The notes beneath the pieces were generated by a model. The model ran no database searches and was not told where the DNA came from. It saw only the letters and a program-made list of their open reading frames with translations. The translations under genes and the position numbers were made by a program. This document shows positions 1 to 9,010 of a DNA stretch of 64,000 nt, one piece after another. Where the stretch lies: contig JBOGXA010000021.1 of NCBI GenBank assembly GCA_050694175.1, positions 1 to 64,000 of the forward strand. Direction: 5' to 3'. Within the stretch, counting starts at the first letter, position 1; each line of letters begins with the position of its first letter. This DNA is from JBOGXA01 sp050694175 (GTDB lineage: Bacteria > Actinomycetota > CADDZG01 > WHSQ01).

Positions 1-105
1 GACCGGGACCGCGACCGCGACCGCGACCGGGGACGTGGGGGCGGGGGCGGGGGCCGCGGTCCGGCGCGTGAGCGAGCTCCCCGGCGTTTCGAGGGCAACG
101 AGTGA
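1..105 (+). CDS. pnp: 3' end of polyribonucleotide nucleotidyltransferase (PNPase), partial
   Basis: The first 34 codons form an open frame running in from the left edge and ending at TGA 103-105. They encode alternating Asp-Arg residues, then a Gly/Arg-rich stretch, ending in Phe-Glu-Gly-Asn-Glu. Charged DR/RG tails of this kind are typical of actinobacterial PNPase, a 3'-5' exoribonuclease. An M16 peptidase follows directly, as in the mycobacterial gpsI-pepR order. No catalytic part is visible, so the identity rests on tail composition and synteny. Confidence 0.6.
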   Translation, partial: DRDRDRDRDRGRGGGGGGRGPARERAPRRFEGNE

Positions 106-168
106 CCCTGCCGGTGGCGTTGATGATGTTCTGGCGAGGGAAAAACAAGCCAGGCAAGGCCGCAGGGA

Positions 169-195
169 GCGTGCGTACCGGGACGGTACGTGCGC
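169..195 (+). terminator. Strong hairpin between pnp tail and M16 peptidase
   Basis: Arms 169-180 and 184-195 pair over 12 bp (two G-U pairs) around a 3-base loop GGA. No T-run follows, so it may act as a processing or 3'-end stabilising hairpin for the pnp message rather than a full terminator. Confidence 0.4.
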
Positions 196-244
196 GACCG
201 AGAACGCAGCATGGCGCAGCTTTTTCGCCGCCAGAACGCTGCGA

Positions 245-1519
245 ATGTCGCCGGCAGGGTCACCAGTGAGGTTCGAGCGTACGGCGCTCGACTCGGGCGT
301 CACGATCGTCACCGAGCGGATGGCGGAGGTGCGTTCGGTGTCGGTCGGCTTTTGGTTCGACGTCGGCTCGCGGGACGAACCCGACCCCCTTGCCGGCACC
401 TCTCACTTCCTCGAGCACCTTCTCTTCAAGGGCACGCCGACGCGCAGCGCGAAGGACATCGCAGACGCGTTCGATGCTGTGGGCGGTGACGTCAACGCAT
501 TCACCGGCAAGGAGTACACGTGCTACTACGCGCGCGTCCTCGACGATGACCTGTCCATGGGGATGGACGTGCTGTCCGACATGGTGCGCAACTCGCTTCT
601 GGAACCGGATGAGTTCGAGTCGGAACGAAAGGTGATCCTCGAAGAGATCGCGATGCACGAGGACGCCCCCGACGAACTCGTCCACGATCTGTTCTTCCGG
701 TCGATGTGGAGCGGCCACCCACTCGGTCGGCCGGTGCTCGGCTACAACGAAACCATCGGTGCCGTGGCGCGCGACCAGGTCCAGTCCTACTGGCAGGATC
801 GCTACTCAGGCCCAAACCTTGTCGTGGCCGCGGCCGGTAACGTCGACCACGCCGATCTCGTGGGGCGGGTGGCCGCGCTATTCGACTCGGGCATGGGGCA
901 CAAGACGCTCCGCTCTGGTCCTCCCCCCCAGCCGAGGCTCGGTGTCGACGTGCACAAGCGGCCCACAGAGCAGGCCCACATCGTGTTTGGCACTGAGGGC
1001 CTGCCGCGGGCAGACGAGGACCGGCACGCGCTCGCGGTCCTGGACACAGTTCTGGGTGGCGGGATGTCGTCGCGTCTCTTTCAGGAGATCCGCGAGAAGC
1101 GCGGCCTCGCGTACTCCGTCTATTCGTACCGGTCGCTGTTTGCTGATACCGGCTCGCTCGTCGTGTACGCGGGAACGACTCCGCAGAACGCCGAAACCGT
1201 GATCGACATCATCCGCGACGAGATCGCAGCGATCACCCACGAGGGGATCACCGAAGCCGAGCTGATGCGGGCCAAGGGTCACGTGAAGGGGTCTCTCGTG
1301 CTCTCCGGGGAAGATCCGGGCAGCAGGATGAACCGGCTCGGCCGCCAGCAACTCACGACCGGCGAGATCCTCTCGATCGACGAACTGATCGCCAAGTTCG
1401 ACGCGCTGAACATGGACGACATCCGCAGGGTGGCCGAACGTGTGCTCGGCACCGGACGCTTCCGTGTGACCGTCGTCGGCCCCTTCGACGAGGACGCATT
1501 CGACCGCTACGCGGCATGA
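245..1519 (+). CDS. M16 family zinc peptidase (mycobacterial PepR / processing-peptidase type)
   Basis: A predicted cytosolic zinc endopeptidase of about 424 residues. The inverted zinc motif HFLEH is near residue 55, and the downstream acidic stretch (VILEEIAMHED) supplies the further Glu ligand expected of the family. The second, substrate-binding half has GLAYSVYSY, as in mycobacterial PepR. The ATG at 245 gives the usual family length; a GTG at 266 with GGCAGGG 6 nt upstream is an alternative. An in-frame extension back to 35 overlaps the pnp tail and is unlikely to be translated. The stop overlaps the dapB start (ATGA), implying coupled translation. Substrate is unknown. Confidence 0.9.
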   Translation: MSPAGSPVRFERTALDSGVTIVTERMAEVRSVSVGFWFDVGSRDEPDPLAGTSHFLEHLLFKGTPTRSAKDIADAFDAVGGDVNAFTGKEYTCYYARVLDDDLSMGMDVLSDMVRNSLLEPDEFESERKVILEEIAMHEDAPDELVHDLFFRSMWSGHPLGRPVLGYNETIGAVARDQVQSYWQDRYSGPNLVVAAAGNVDHADLVGRVAALFDSGMGHKTLRSGPPPQPRLGVDVHKRPTEQAHIVFGTEGLPRADEDRHALAVLDTVLGGGMSSRLFQEIREKRGLAYSVYSYRSLFADTGSLVVYAGTTPQNAETVIDIIRDEIAAITHEGITEAELMRAKGHVKGSLVLSGEDPGSRMNRLGRQQLTTGEILSIDELIAKFDALNMDDIRRVAERVLGTGRFRVTVVGPFDEDAFDRYAA

Positions 1520-2247
1520 TCAAGGTAGGGGTTGTCGGGAGCGCGGGTCGGATGGGATCCGAGACGTGCCGGGCCATCGAGGCGGACGACGAGCTCCTGC
1601 TCGTGGCGCAGATTGGCTCGGGCGACGACCTGAGTGAATTGACGGCTGCGGGTGCCGAGGTCGCCGTCGACTTCACGACGTCGGCCGTCGTCAAAGGAAA
1701 TGTGTTGTGGTGTCTCGACAACGGAGTGAACGCCGTGGTGGGCACCACCGGGCTGGGCGCGGACGATCTGGACGAGATCGGGGCTGCGGCCGAAGCGGCC
1801 GGAACGGGCGTCGTGGTCGCGCCCAACTTCGCGCTGGGGGCCGTGCTGATGATGACCTTCGCCGCGCACGCGGCCAAGTACTACGACGCCGCCGAGATCA
1901 TCGAGCGCCATCACGAAAAAAAGCTCGATGCGCCTTCGGGCACGGCTCTCAGGACCGCCGCGCTGATGAACGCGGCCCGCAGGAAGCCGGCTTCGATCGC
2001 GCGCGGTCACGAGTCACTCGCGGGTGCACGCGGCGGCGACGTGGACGGGGTGTTCATCCACTCGGTGCGCCTGCCGGGCTCGGTCGCGCACCAGGAGGTA
2101 GTCCTCGGTGGCGCGGGGGAGACGCTGACCATCCGGCACGACTCCCTCGACAGGTCGTCGTTCATGCCCGGGGTGATCCTGGCGATCAAGAGGGTCGACG
2201 ATCTCGACGGCCTCGTCGTGGGGCTCGAGCACCTCCTCGATCTCTGA
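1516..2247 (+). CDS. dapB: 4-hydroxy-tetrahydrodipicolinate reductase
   Basis: Reduces the DapA product with NAD(P)H in the diaminopimelate/lysine pathway. The 243-residue length is the short actinobacterial form. N-terminal Rossmann motif GSAGRMG (residues 8-14), VVGTTGL, APNFALG, and the catalytic segment ERHHEKKLDAPSGTA with the His-His pair and Lys are present. It starts at the ATG overlapping the M16 stop (ATGA). dapA lies 0.8 kb downstream and dapF and a dapL-like gene 34 kb downstream, so most of the pathway is in the window. Confidence 0.96.
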   Translation: MIKVGVVGSAGRMGSETCRAIEADDELLLVAQIGSGDDLSELTAAGAEVAVDFTTSAVVKGNVLWCLDNGVNAVVGTTGLGADDLDEIGAAAEAAGTGVVVAPNFALGAVLMMTFAAHAAKYYDAAEIIERHHEKKLDAPSGTALRTAALMNAARRKPASIARGHESLAGARGGDVDGVFIHSVRLPGSVAHQEVVLGGAGETLTIRHDSLDRSSFMPGVILAIKRVDDLDGLVVGLEHLLDL

Positions 2248-2272
2248 GCGTGCATCCATCCCTCCCCCCGAA

Positions 2273-2315
2273 CTTGTCGCAGACAATCCAAAGGGTTGTT
2301 ACTGGGTGCGACAAG
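2273..2315. other. Long imperfect hairpin after dapB
   Basis: Perfect 9-bp arms CTTGTCGCA (2273-2281) and TGCGACAAG (2307-2315) enclose an inner pair ACAATCC / GGGTTGT (one G-U). It lies 25 nt after dapB and 15 nt before the next gene. It could be a 3'-end structure, a leader structure for the lipoprotein gene, or an operator. Confidence 0.5.
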
Positions 2316-2330
2316 GTCCCGGATCTCTAG

Positions 2331-2813
2331 ATGCCGAGCCTGCTCCGTTCGGTCGTCGGCGCCGCGGTCGTTACGTTTGTTTTCGCGGCTTGTTTCGGAG
2401 CGACCTCCGAATCAGAGGCGGGGGCGCCCGATGTCGCGATCGACTTCCCTGCGACCTCGAGTCCGGGCTCGGTTCAGACGATGACGCTCACCGTCACGAA
2501 CCCGGGCCCGGAGCCGATGAGCACGGTGCTCGTCACCTTTACGCGTGTTGGGATGGACATGCCGATCGTCGACGGTGCCTTGGGTGGCGACAACCCGGCG
2601 GTCGCATCCGTCGACCCCGAGCCACTGAGGGTCGACGAGGCCGCGGTCGTCTACCATTTCGACGGCCTCGCCGAAGAGGAGTCGGCGACAATCTCTTTCC
2701 GTTTGAGGGTTCCACAGGAGCGGGGCGTGGCGGCGAACTCAGTCCAGGTCTCCGACGGGGCAGCCCCCGACCACGTCCGAGGCGTGCGACTCGAGACGGA
2801 GGTGACTGGGTGA
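2331..2813 (+). CDS. Putative lipoprotein with a DUF11/CARDB-like beta domain
   Basis: 160 residues, unknown function. The N-terminus has a hydrophobic stretch ending in FVFAAC, an acceptable lipobox with Cys-21, predicting a lipid-anchored extracytoplasmic protein. The rest resembles a single immunoglobulin-like DUF11/CARDB module: the VTNPGPEP turn followed by alternating hydrophobic strands to the C-terminus. The start ATG at 2331 has only a weak GGAT upstream. It sits between dapB and dapA, where relatives often carry thyX or hypothetical genes. Confidence 0.7.
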   Translation: MPSLLRSVVGAAVVTFVFAACFGATSESEAGAPDVAIDFPATSSPGSVQTMTLTVTNPGPEPMSTVLVTFTRVGMDMPIVDGALGGDNPAVASVDPEPLRVDEAAVVYHFDGLAEEESATISFRLRVPQERGVAANSVQVSDGAAPDHVRGVRLETEVTG

Positions 2814-3024
2814 GCAAGTCGGTGGGGAGGGGAGGACCGGAGATGGCGGAGGGCAGCCGGTCTCTTCGAGGGCCGTTGGGTCGCGGGAGCCCCGATAGTG
2901 ACGCGACGGCCTCCGCTCGCGACGAGTGTGGGTTCCGGCAGCTCAGCCGCGGATGGACGACAATGGATCTCGTGACGAGAAAACTGAGGTCGGGCGGGGG
3001 CCCGGCGCTGAGGAGGTGGGGTCG

Positions 3025-3927
3025 GTGACGACCGCTCGATTCGGAGAAGTGATCACGGCGATGGTGACGCCGTTTGCGGCGGACGGATCGCTGGATAGAG
3101 ACGCCGCGACTGCTCTTGCCGCAAGGCTCGTGGAGCACGGCTCGGACGGCCTGGTGCTGGCCGGCACTACGGGCGAGTCACCCACTTTGTCCATCGACGA
3201 GAAGCTCGCGCTGTTCGAGGCCGTGGCGGGGGCCGTGGGCGACCGGGCGACGATCATCGCCGGCACAGGCACCTACGACACCAGGGAAACGATCGAGCTG
3301 ACCGAGAAGGCAGGCGCACTGGGAGTCGACGCGTGTCTCGTCGTCACCCCCTACTACTCGAAGCCGCCGCAGAACGGGTTGCTCGCTCACTTCCGGGCGG
3401 TCGCAGAAGCGTCGAACGTTCCGATCATCGTCTACGACATCCCCGGGCGTACCGGCCGGCGTGTCGAACGGCCGACGATGATCGAGCTCGCGCAGCACGA
3501 CCGCATCGTCGGCGTGAAGGACGCCGTTGGGGACGCATCGGAGACGGCGAAGTTGAGGAGCGAGCTGGACGCCGCCGGGTTCACCGATTTCGAGATCTAC
3601 TCGGGCGACGACCCCTTGCTGCTGCCTCACCTGGCGGCCGGCGCGGTCGGCATCGTCTCGGTGTGCTCGCACATCGTCGGGTCTCAGATAAAGCAGATCT
3701 TCGCCGCGTTCAACGACGGGAAGATCGAGGAGGCACAGCGGATCTACTCCGAGCTGCTCCCTCTCATGACCACGATCATGACCGTGACTGCGAGTCCGAT
3801 CCCCGTGAAGAGCGCGCTCAACTTGATGGGCGTCGACGTCGGCGAGCCCCGCCTTCCTCTGGTCCCGGCGACGTCCGATGAGCTCGCGGCGATCAGGAAG
3901 GCGCTGGAGCTCGCCCGGGTTCTGTGA
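3025..3927 (+). CDS. dapA: 4-hydroxy-tetrahydrodipicolinate synthase
   Basis: Condenses pyruvate with aspartate semialdehyde, the first committed step to diaminopimelate. 300 residues, class I aldolase TIM barrel. The TTGES motif, YDIPGRTG with the catalytic Tyr, and Schiff-base Lys-165 in GVKDAVGD are present. The GTG at 3025 is preferred because AGGAGG lies 8 nt upstream and the product then matches family length; an upstream in-frame ATG at 2926 would add an unconserved tail. Its TGA overlaps the next start (GTGA), coupling it to RNase J, an order also seen in mycobacteria. Confidence 0.96.
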   Translation: MTTARFGEVITAMVTPFAADGSLDRDAATALAARLVEHGSDGLVLAGTTGESPTLSIDEKLALFEAVAGAVGDRATIIAGTGTYDTRETIELTEKAGALGVDACLVVTPYYSKPPQNGLLAHFRAVAEASNVPIIVYDIPGRTGRRVERPTMIELAQHDRIVGVKDAVGDASETAKLRSELDAAGFTDFEIYSGDDPLLLPHLAAGAVGIVSVCSHIVGSQIKQIFAAFNDGKIEEAQRIYSELLPLMTTIMTVTASPIPVKSALNLMGVDVGEPRLPLVPATSDELAAIRKALELARVL

Positions 3928-5588
3928 CCGCCGGGCGACAGGGCGCAACCAGAGTCGTCTTTCTGGGGGGAACGGGCGAGATCGGCCGCAACATGCTGGC
4001 GGTCGAATCGGCTGGTGCGATCCTGGCCATCGATTGCGGGCTGTCGTTCCCGACCGACGAGATGCTGGGAGTCGACCTCGTCCTTCCCGACTTCACCTAT
4101 GTGACCGAGCGCGCGGAGGACTGCGTTGGAGTCGTGCTCACGCACGGACACGAGGATCACGTGGGCGCGCTCTCGTGGTTTCTGAAAGAGATCGACGTCC
4201 CCGTGTTCGGGACCGCGCTCACCCTGGGGATAGCCGCTCGCCGGCTGCGGGAGTGGGGAGTCGATGCAGAGTTCGTGGAGATCCAGGCGCCGGGCCGGCG
4301 CACCATCGGGCCGTTCGACTGCCACTTCATTGCGGTCGCCCACTCGATTCCGGATTGCATAGCGCTGGCGCTCGATACACCCGGCGGCCGAATCCTGTAC
4401 ACGAGCGACTTCAAACTCGACAAAACGCCGATCGACGGGCGCCGCACGGATCTCCAGAGCCTCGCCCGCCTCGGTGGTGAGGGCGTCGATCTCATGCTTG
4501 CCGACTCGACCAACGCCGAACGGCCCGGGCGCACACCTTCCGAACGAGTGGTCGGGGAGACCCTGACGCGGATCTTCGAGGCGGCGCGCCGCCGGATCGT
4601 CATCGCCTGCTTCGCGTCCAACCTCCACCGCATCCAGCAGGTCTGCGAGATAGCGGAGCGCTCCGGCCGGGTGGTCGCGTTCGTCGGGCGATCGATGGTC
4701 GAGAACGTCGAAGTCGGGAGGGAGCTGGGCCACCTCAAGGTCGCCGACGCCACGATCATCGACATGGACGACCTCGATGCGCACCCACCCGAGAAGACCG
4801 TGATCGCATGCACCGGCTCGCAGGGCGAGCCGCTGGCCGCCCTCTCGCTCATAGCCGCCGGCGAGCACAAGGCGGTGAAGATCGCGCCGGACGATACCGT
4901 GATCCTCTCCGCTAGCCCTATTCCCGGAAACGAGGCTGCGGTGCATCGCGTGCTCAACGGTCTCTACCGGGCGGGAGCCGACGTCTATCACTCGGAAACC
5001 TCGGCCGTGCACGTGTCCGGCCACGCCGCGGCCGACGAGCTCGCCGAGATGATCGCCACGGTCGCTCCCCGAAACTTCGTGCCGGTTCATGGTGAGCTCC
5101 GGCATCTGGCAACTCATGCGCGCATCGCCCAGGAGGCCGGGATGGCGCGAGACGCCATAACTCTCGTCGAGGACGGTGATGTCGTCGAGCTGTCGAACGG
5201 GGTGGTGCGCCTCGACGGCAAGGTCCAGGCCGGCATGGTCTTGGTCGATGGACTCGGCGTCGGGGATGTCGGGCCGGTCGTGTTGCGCGACCGGCGAGTG
5301 CTCGCCGGCGACGGGGTCCTCGTATGCGTCGTCACGATCGATGCTCAGACGGGCGAGATCCTGGCCGGGCCCGATCTCATCTCGCGCGGGTTCGTGTTCG
5401 AGGAGGAGTCGCGCGCGTTCCTCGACGACGCGGCCGACCGGGTCGCGGAAGCCCTCGAGTCGCTCGAAGCCGACGGGGTCACGGACTGGACGACGATCAA
5501 GAAGGCGTGCCGGCGCGCTCTGGGCGAGTTCGTGTGGACCAACACGCGGCGGCGGCCGATGATCCTGCCGATAATCATGGAGATCTGA
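3924..5588 (+). CDS. rnj: Ribonuclease J
   Basis: A metallo-beta-lactamase/beta-CASP ribonuclease with 5'-3' exo- and endonuclease activity in mRNA decay and rRNA maturation. 554 residues. The opening LGGTGEIGRN and the metal motif HGHEDH (about residues 73-78) are typical; beta-CASP and C-terminal oligomerisation regions follow. The GTG start overlaps the dapA stop by 4 nt. With the pnp tail and RNase Y (30.4 kb), the window holds three major RNA-decay enzymes. Confidence 0.95.
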   Translation: MTAGRQGATRVVFLGGTGEIGRNMLAVESAGAILAIDCGLSFPTDEMLGVDLVLPDFTYVTERAEDCVGVVLTHGHEDHVGALSWFLKEIDVPVFGTALTLGIAARRLREWGVDAEFVEIQAPGRRTIGPFDCHFIAVAHSIPDCIALALDTPGGRILYTSDFKLDKTPIDGRRTDLQSLARLGGEGVDLMLADSTNAERPGRTPSERVVGETLTRIFEAARRRIVIACFASNLHRIQQVCEIAERSGRVVAFVGRSMVENVEVGRELGHLKVADATIIDMDDLDAHPPEKTVIACTGSQGEPLAALSLIAAGEHKAVKIAPDDTVILSASPIPGNEAAVHRVLNGLYRAGADVYHSETSAVHVSGHAAADELAEMIATVAPRNFVPVHGELRHLATHARIAQEAGMARDAITLVEDGDVVELSNGVVRLDGKVQAGMVLVDGLGVGDVGPVVLRDRRVLAGDGVLVCVVTIDAQTGEILAGPDLISRGFVFEEESRAFLDDAADRVAEALESLEADGVTDWTTIKKACRRALGEFVWTNTRRRPMILPIIMEI

Positions 5589-5680
5589 CCCCCGCGCCCG
5601 GGCCGACTGTCCCTCACGTCCCGTATAGCCCGCTCAGATGCTCACTCACGCGTGTGCCCCGCCGAATCCTGTTGTTCGTG

Positions 5681-5700
5681 TCAACTACTGTTAAAGTTGA
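5681..5700. promoter_or_regulatory. Inverted repeat upstream of ftsK
   Basis: TCAACT (5681-5686) and AGTTGA (5695-5700) form perfect 6-bp arms around an 8-nt spacer, adjacent to the tandem repeat before ftsK. Possible protein-binding site; regulator unknown. Confidence 0.3.
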
Positions 5701-5751
5701 TCACCTCGCAGTAACCCGGCAGGGTTGATCACCTCGCAGTAACCCGGCAGG
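5696..5751. repeat. Perfect 28-bp tandem duplication upstream of ftsK
   Basis: Units 5696-5723 and 5724-5751 are identical over 28 bp and directly adjacent. They end 2 nt before the AAGGGG ribosome-binding site of ftsK, so they lie in its leader or promoter region. There are only two units and no spacer, so this is not a CRISPR array. Confidence 0.9.
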
Positions 5752-5761
5752 AAGGGGATCG

Positions 5762-8077
5762 GTGGCCACCCAGGCACGCCGTCGAAGTCCATCCCGTGGC
5801 CGCCGCCCGGCGCGCGGGCGTGCCCGGCCGCGCTCTGGATCGGCTCGCCGGCGGCCGCCGTCGCGGCGCGCGCGCAGTCGCCCGGGCCCCATCGCATCCG
5901 CCGCGCGCATGGGCTTCTCGGCGGCCCGCTGGAGCGTGGTCCAGGTCACCAACGCCCCGGCCGAGGCATGGGGACTACTCGTGGTTGCCGTCGGCGCCGT
6001 CGCCGCGCTGGGCACCTACTCGGGAGCTGCGGGCCCGGTGGGCCGCGGCATGGACTTCGTGGCCCGGCTCATTTTCGGAGACGTGGCCGTGCTCCTCCCG
6101 GCCCTCGCAATCGCGGCGGGCGGGCTTATCGTCATCGCTCGAACCCGCGCCCACGCGGCCCGGATCGTGACCGGAGCCCTCCTGTCGGGGGTCGCCGTCG
6201 CCGGGATGATTCACCTCGCCTCCGGCAACAAGCGGCTGTCTGCCCCGCTGGCCCGGCTGAGTGACCGCGGTGGGGTCATGGGCGCTCTCGCCGGCCGCCC
6301 CGCTTCGGACGTCGTCGGCGAGCTCGCGACGTGGGGATTGTTGCTGGCCCTGTGCGGAGTCGGCCTGATGGTCGTGACACGCACGCCGTTCAGCCGGCTC
6401 GTCGTGTGGGCGCGAACCGGAGCGGCGATCACATTCGACTTCGTTCGCGGCCTCGCGGCGCGCGTTGACGTTGACGACGAGGATGAGGAGGAGTCGGAGT
6501 ACGACGACGACCCCGGCTACGAGGATGACGCCGACGTACCTGAGGGAGATCTCACCGCTCCGGCCGAAGGGCGCGACGAGCCCCGGGCCGTGCAGCCGAA
6601 GCAGTTGTCGATCGCCGTCGGCAACACCAGCGCGTACCGGCTACCGCCGCTCGAGCTCCTCGCACTCGGAGGAGAGCAACAGGTATCTACCCGGTCGATC
6701 GACGACACCACCCGCGTCCTCGAGGACACGCTCGGTCAGTTCAACGTCGACGCGTCGGTCACGGGATACACGGCAGGGCCCACCGTCACGCGCTTCGAGA
6801 TCGAGCTGGGTGCCGGCGTCAAGGTCAACCGCGTGCTGTCGCTTTCAAACGAGATCAAGTACGCGCTGGCCTCCGGCGAGCTGCGCTTTCTCGCCCCCAT
6901 CCCCGGGCGGTCGGCGATCGGGGTCGAGGTGCCCAACCGGACCCGGCGCCTGGTCACCCTCGGCGATGTGCTGAGATCGAAGCCGGCGCAGCGAGACCGT
7001 CATCCGATGGCCGTTGCGCTCGGGATGGACATCGAAGGGGATCCGGTGATGACCAACATCACCGAGATGCCGCATCTCCTCATCGCCGGCGCCACGAACT
7101 CGGGTAAGTCTTCGTGCATCAACTCGATGATCTCGTCCGTGCTCGCTCGGGCCCGGCCCGATCAGGTTCGCTTTATCCTCATCGACCCGAAGCGCGTGGA
7201 ACTCACGCATTTCGCCGGCGTTCCGCATCTGCTGACTCCGGTCGTGACGATTCCCAAGAAGGCCGCGTCCGCGCTCGGCTGGGTCGTCAGGGAGATGGAG
7301 GTGCGCTACGAAACGCTTGCGCATCACGGAATGAGGAACATCGAGTTCTATAACGACGCGGTTGCTCGAAACGCCGTTGTGAAACGCACGGAGGAGGAGC
7401 CCGACCCGACGCCCCTTCCCTACATCCTCGTGGTAATCGACGAGTTGTCGGATCTGATGATGGTCGCGCCGCGCGATGTCGAGGCCGCCATTTGCCGTAT
7501 CGCGCAGATGGCGCGAGCCGTCGGCATCCATCTCGTGATCGCCACTCAGCGGCCCTCGGTTGACGTCGTGACGGGTGTCATCAAAGCCAACGTTCCGTCG
7601 CGTCTGGCGTTCAGCGTCGCGTCGCAGCAGGACTCGCGCGTGATTCTCGACCAGGGTGGCGCCGACAAGCTGATCGGGCACGGCGACATGCTGTTCTTGC
7701 ACGCGAACTCGTCCAAGCCGCGTCGCATCCAGGGAGCATGGGTTACCGAGAAGGAGATAGCCGGAGTCGTAGGACACTGCCGGCGACAGGGCGATCCGAA
7801 TTATGTCGAAGGCGTCACCGTGGCCGACGCCATGCCCGGGGACGCAGGTGTTGCCGGGGACGACGACGAGCTTCTTGCGGAAGCACTCGAACTCGTGGTC
7901 CGGTCGGGCCTTGGGTCGACGTCCATGTTGCAACGCAAGCTGAAGGTCGGCTTCGCGCGCGCGGGGCGGCTCATGGATCTCATGGAGCAGCGAGGTGTGG
8001 TCGGTCCGTCTCAGGGCTCCAAACCCCGCGACGTGCTGATGACGCCGGACGAACTACCCCAAAACGAACCGGCGTGA
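5762..8077 (+). CDS. ftsK: DNA translocase FtsK/SpoIIIE
   Basis: Septum-located dsDNA pump for chromosome segregation. 771 residues: an Arg/Ser/Pro-rich basic N-terminus, hydrophobic segments between about residues 60 and 210, an acidic linker (DDEDEEESEYDDD), then the motor domain with Walker A GATNSGKS (about 443-450) and Walker B VVIDELSDL, and a C-terminal winged-helix gamma domain (ELVVRSGLGSTSMLQRKLKVG) that reads KOPS-type sites. The GTG start has AAGGGG 4 nt upstream. The linker is short compared with E. coli FtsK. Confidence 0.96.
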   Translation: MATQARRRSPSRGRRPARGRARPRSGSARRRPPSRRARSRPGPIASAARMGFSAARWSVVQVTNAPAEAWGLLVVAVGAVAALGTYSGAAGPVGRGMDFVARLIFGDVAVLLPALAIAAGGLIVIARTRAHAARIVTGALLSGVAVAGMIHLASGNKRLSAPLARLSDRGGVMGALAGRPASDVVGELATWGLLLALCGVGLMVVTRTPFSRLVVWARTGAAITFDFVRGLAARVDVDDEDEEESEYDDDPGYEDDADVPEGDLTAPAEGRDEPRAVQPKQLSIAVGNTSAYRLPPLELLALGGEQQVSTRSIDDTTRVLEDTLGQFNVDASVTGYTAGPTVTRFEIELGAGVKVNRVLSLSNEIKYALASGELRFLAPIPGRSAIGVEVPNRTRRLVTLGDVLRSKPAQRDRHPMAVALGMDIEGDPVMTNITEMPHLLIAGATNSGKSSCINSMISSVLARARPDQVRFILIDPKRVELTHFAGVPHLLTPVVTIPKKAASALGWVVREMEVRYETLAHHGMRNIEFYNDAVARNAVVKRTEEEPDPTPLPYILVVIDELSDLMMVAPRDVEAAICRIAQMARAVGIHLVIATQRPSVDVVTGVIKANVPSRLAFSVASQQDSRVILDQGGADKLIGHGDMLFLHANSSKPRRIQGAWVTEKEIAGVVGHCRRQGDPNYVEGVTVADAMPGDAGVAGDDDELLAEALELVVRSGLGSTSMLQRKLKVGFARAGRLMDLMEQRGVVGPSQGSKPRDVLMTPDELPQNEPA

Positions 8078-8149
8078 CGTCCGCGCGCCCACGCGACTCG
8101 GTTGCCGTGGGGACCGTCGCGATCAGAAATAGCGGAGCCAGCCCGTCCC

Positions 8150-8155
8150 TATAAT
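8150..8155 (+). promoter_or_regulatory. Consensus -10 box before the RodZ-like gene
   Basis: TATAAT at 8150-8155 lies 47 nt before the GTG start and is followed by GGCC, the same TATAATGGCC string as in front of tRNA-Gly at 46853. No good -35 hexamer is seen. Confidence 0.45.
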
Positions 8156-8202
8156 GGCCGCTCAGCCCGGATATTTGTATACGAATCGACGAACGGAGCG
8201 AA

Positions 8203-9006
8203 GTGGCCGAGAGCCAGTCGATGGGCAGCTATCTGCGGGCCGCCCGGCGACGGCGCCGGGTCAGCATCGAGAGGGCGGCCGAAGACACCAAGATCAGGGC
8301 GGACTTCCTCATGCGCATGGAGTCCGACGAGTTCGACTTCCTCGCGGCCGCCTACGTGCGAGGGTTTCTGAGATCGTACGCGCGCTACTTGAGAGTGGAT
8401 GCGGAGCCGTTGCTTGCGGAGTTCGACCGGCGTTTCGGCTTCCGCGCCGACACGGCCCAGATCATCGCTGCGCAGAGGCTCTCTCCGTCGCGGCGATCGC
8501 GCGGATACGCGCTCCGGCGGGGCCTGTCCAGCTGGCAGATGGCCGGTATGGTTGCGGCACTCATTCTTGTCACGCTTGCGATCATCGGACTGCGGACGCC
8601 GCAGGAGGACGAGGGCCGCGCGCGCGGCGATCGCGTTGCAGGAAACGAGACGAACGAAACGACTCCCTCCCCCGAGCCGAGCGAATCGCCGAGCCCCACT
8701 CCATCGCCGACGCCGAGCCCAACGCCCACCGATGAGGGAGTCATCGCATTCGATGAGGGCATCGAAGTTACGGTAGACGCTGTGAGAGGCGACTGTTGGG
8801 TGGACATCACCTCCGACGGAGAAAGGGTGTTCAGTCAGACAATGGTCCTCGGCACAACGGAAACGTTCTCCGCGGACGAGGAGATGACCCTGATCCTGGG
8901 CCTGCCGGAATCGGTCGACATGATTGTCAACGGCACGAACCTCGGACGTCCCGGCGGCAACGATCCCGTGACGATCAAGCTGCCCGACGACGTCGAGTCC
9001 CTCTAA
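8203..9006 (+). CDS. RodZ-like membrane protein: HTH_25, one TM helix, DUF4115
   Basis: 267 residues. The N-terminal helix-turn-helix (GSYLRAARRRRRVSIERAAEDT to about residue 90) has the RodZ/HTH_25 pattern including YVRGFLRSYARYL. Then comes a basic stretch, a membrane span around residues 112-130 (GMVAALILVTLAIIGL), a Ser/Pro/Thr-rich linker, and a C-terminal DUF4115-like domain (VDITSDGERVFSQTM to the end). RodZ links MreB to the envelope in rod-shaped cells; whether this one does is unknown. The GTG start has GGAG 4 nt upstream; ATG 8221 is an alternative. It ends 4 nt before rimO. Confidence 0.85.
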   Translation: MAESQSMGSYLRAARRRRRVSIERAAEDTKIRADFLMRMESDEFDFLAAAYVRGFLRSYARYLRVDAEPLLAEFDRRFGFRADTAQIIAAQRLSPSRRSRGYALRRGLSSWQMAGMVAALILVTLAIIGLRTPQEDEGRARGDRVAGNETNETTPSPEPSESPSPTPSPTPSPTPTDEGVIAFDEGIEVTVDAVRGDCWVDITSDGERVFSQTMVLGTTETFSADEEMTLILGLPESVDMIVNGTNLGRPGGNDPVTIKLPDDVESL

Positions 9007-9010
9007 CTGA

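Noticed and set aside
2810..3028. 72-codon GTG frame overlapping both the lipoprotein gene and dapA
   Set aside because: Arg/Gly/Ser-rich low-complexity product with no family; it covers the dapA ribosome-binding site. Possible but unsupported.
3744..5117. Long minus-strand open frame (about 457 codons) opposite rnj
   Set aside because: Antisense shadow of a confirmed gene in GC-rich DNA.
5696..5751. Possible CRISPR array
   Set aside because: Two identical units touch with no spacer, and no cas genes are nearby.
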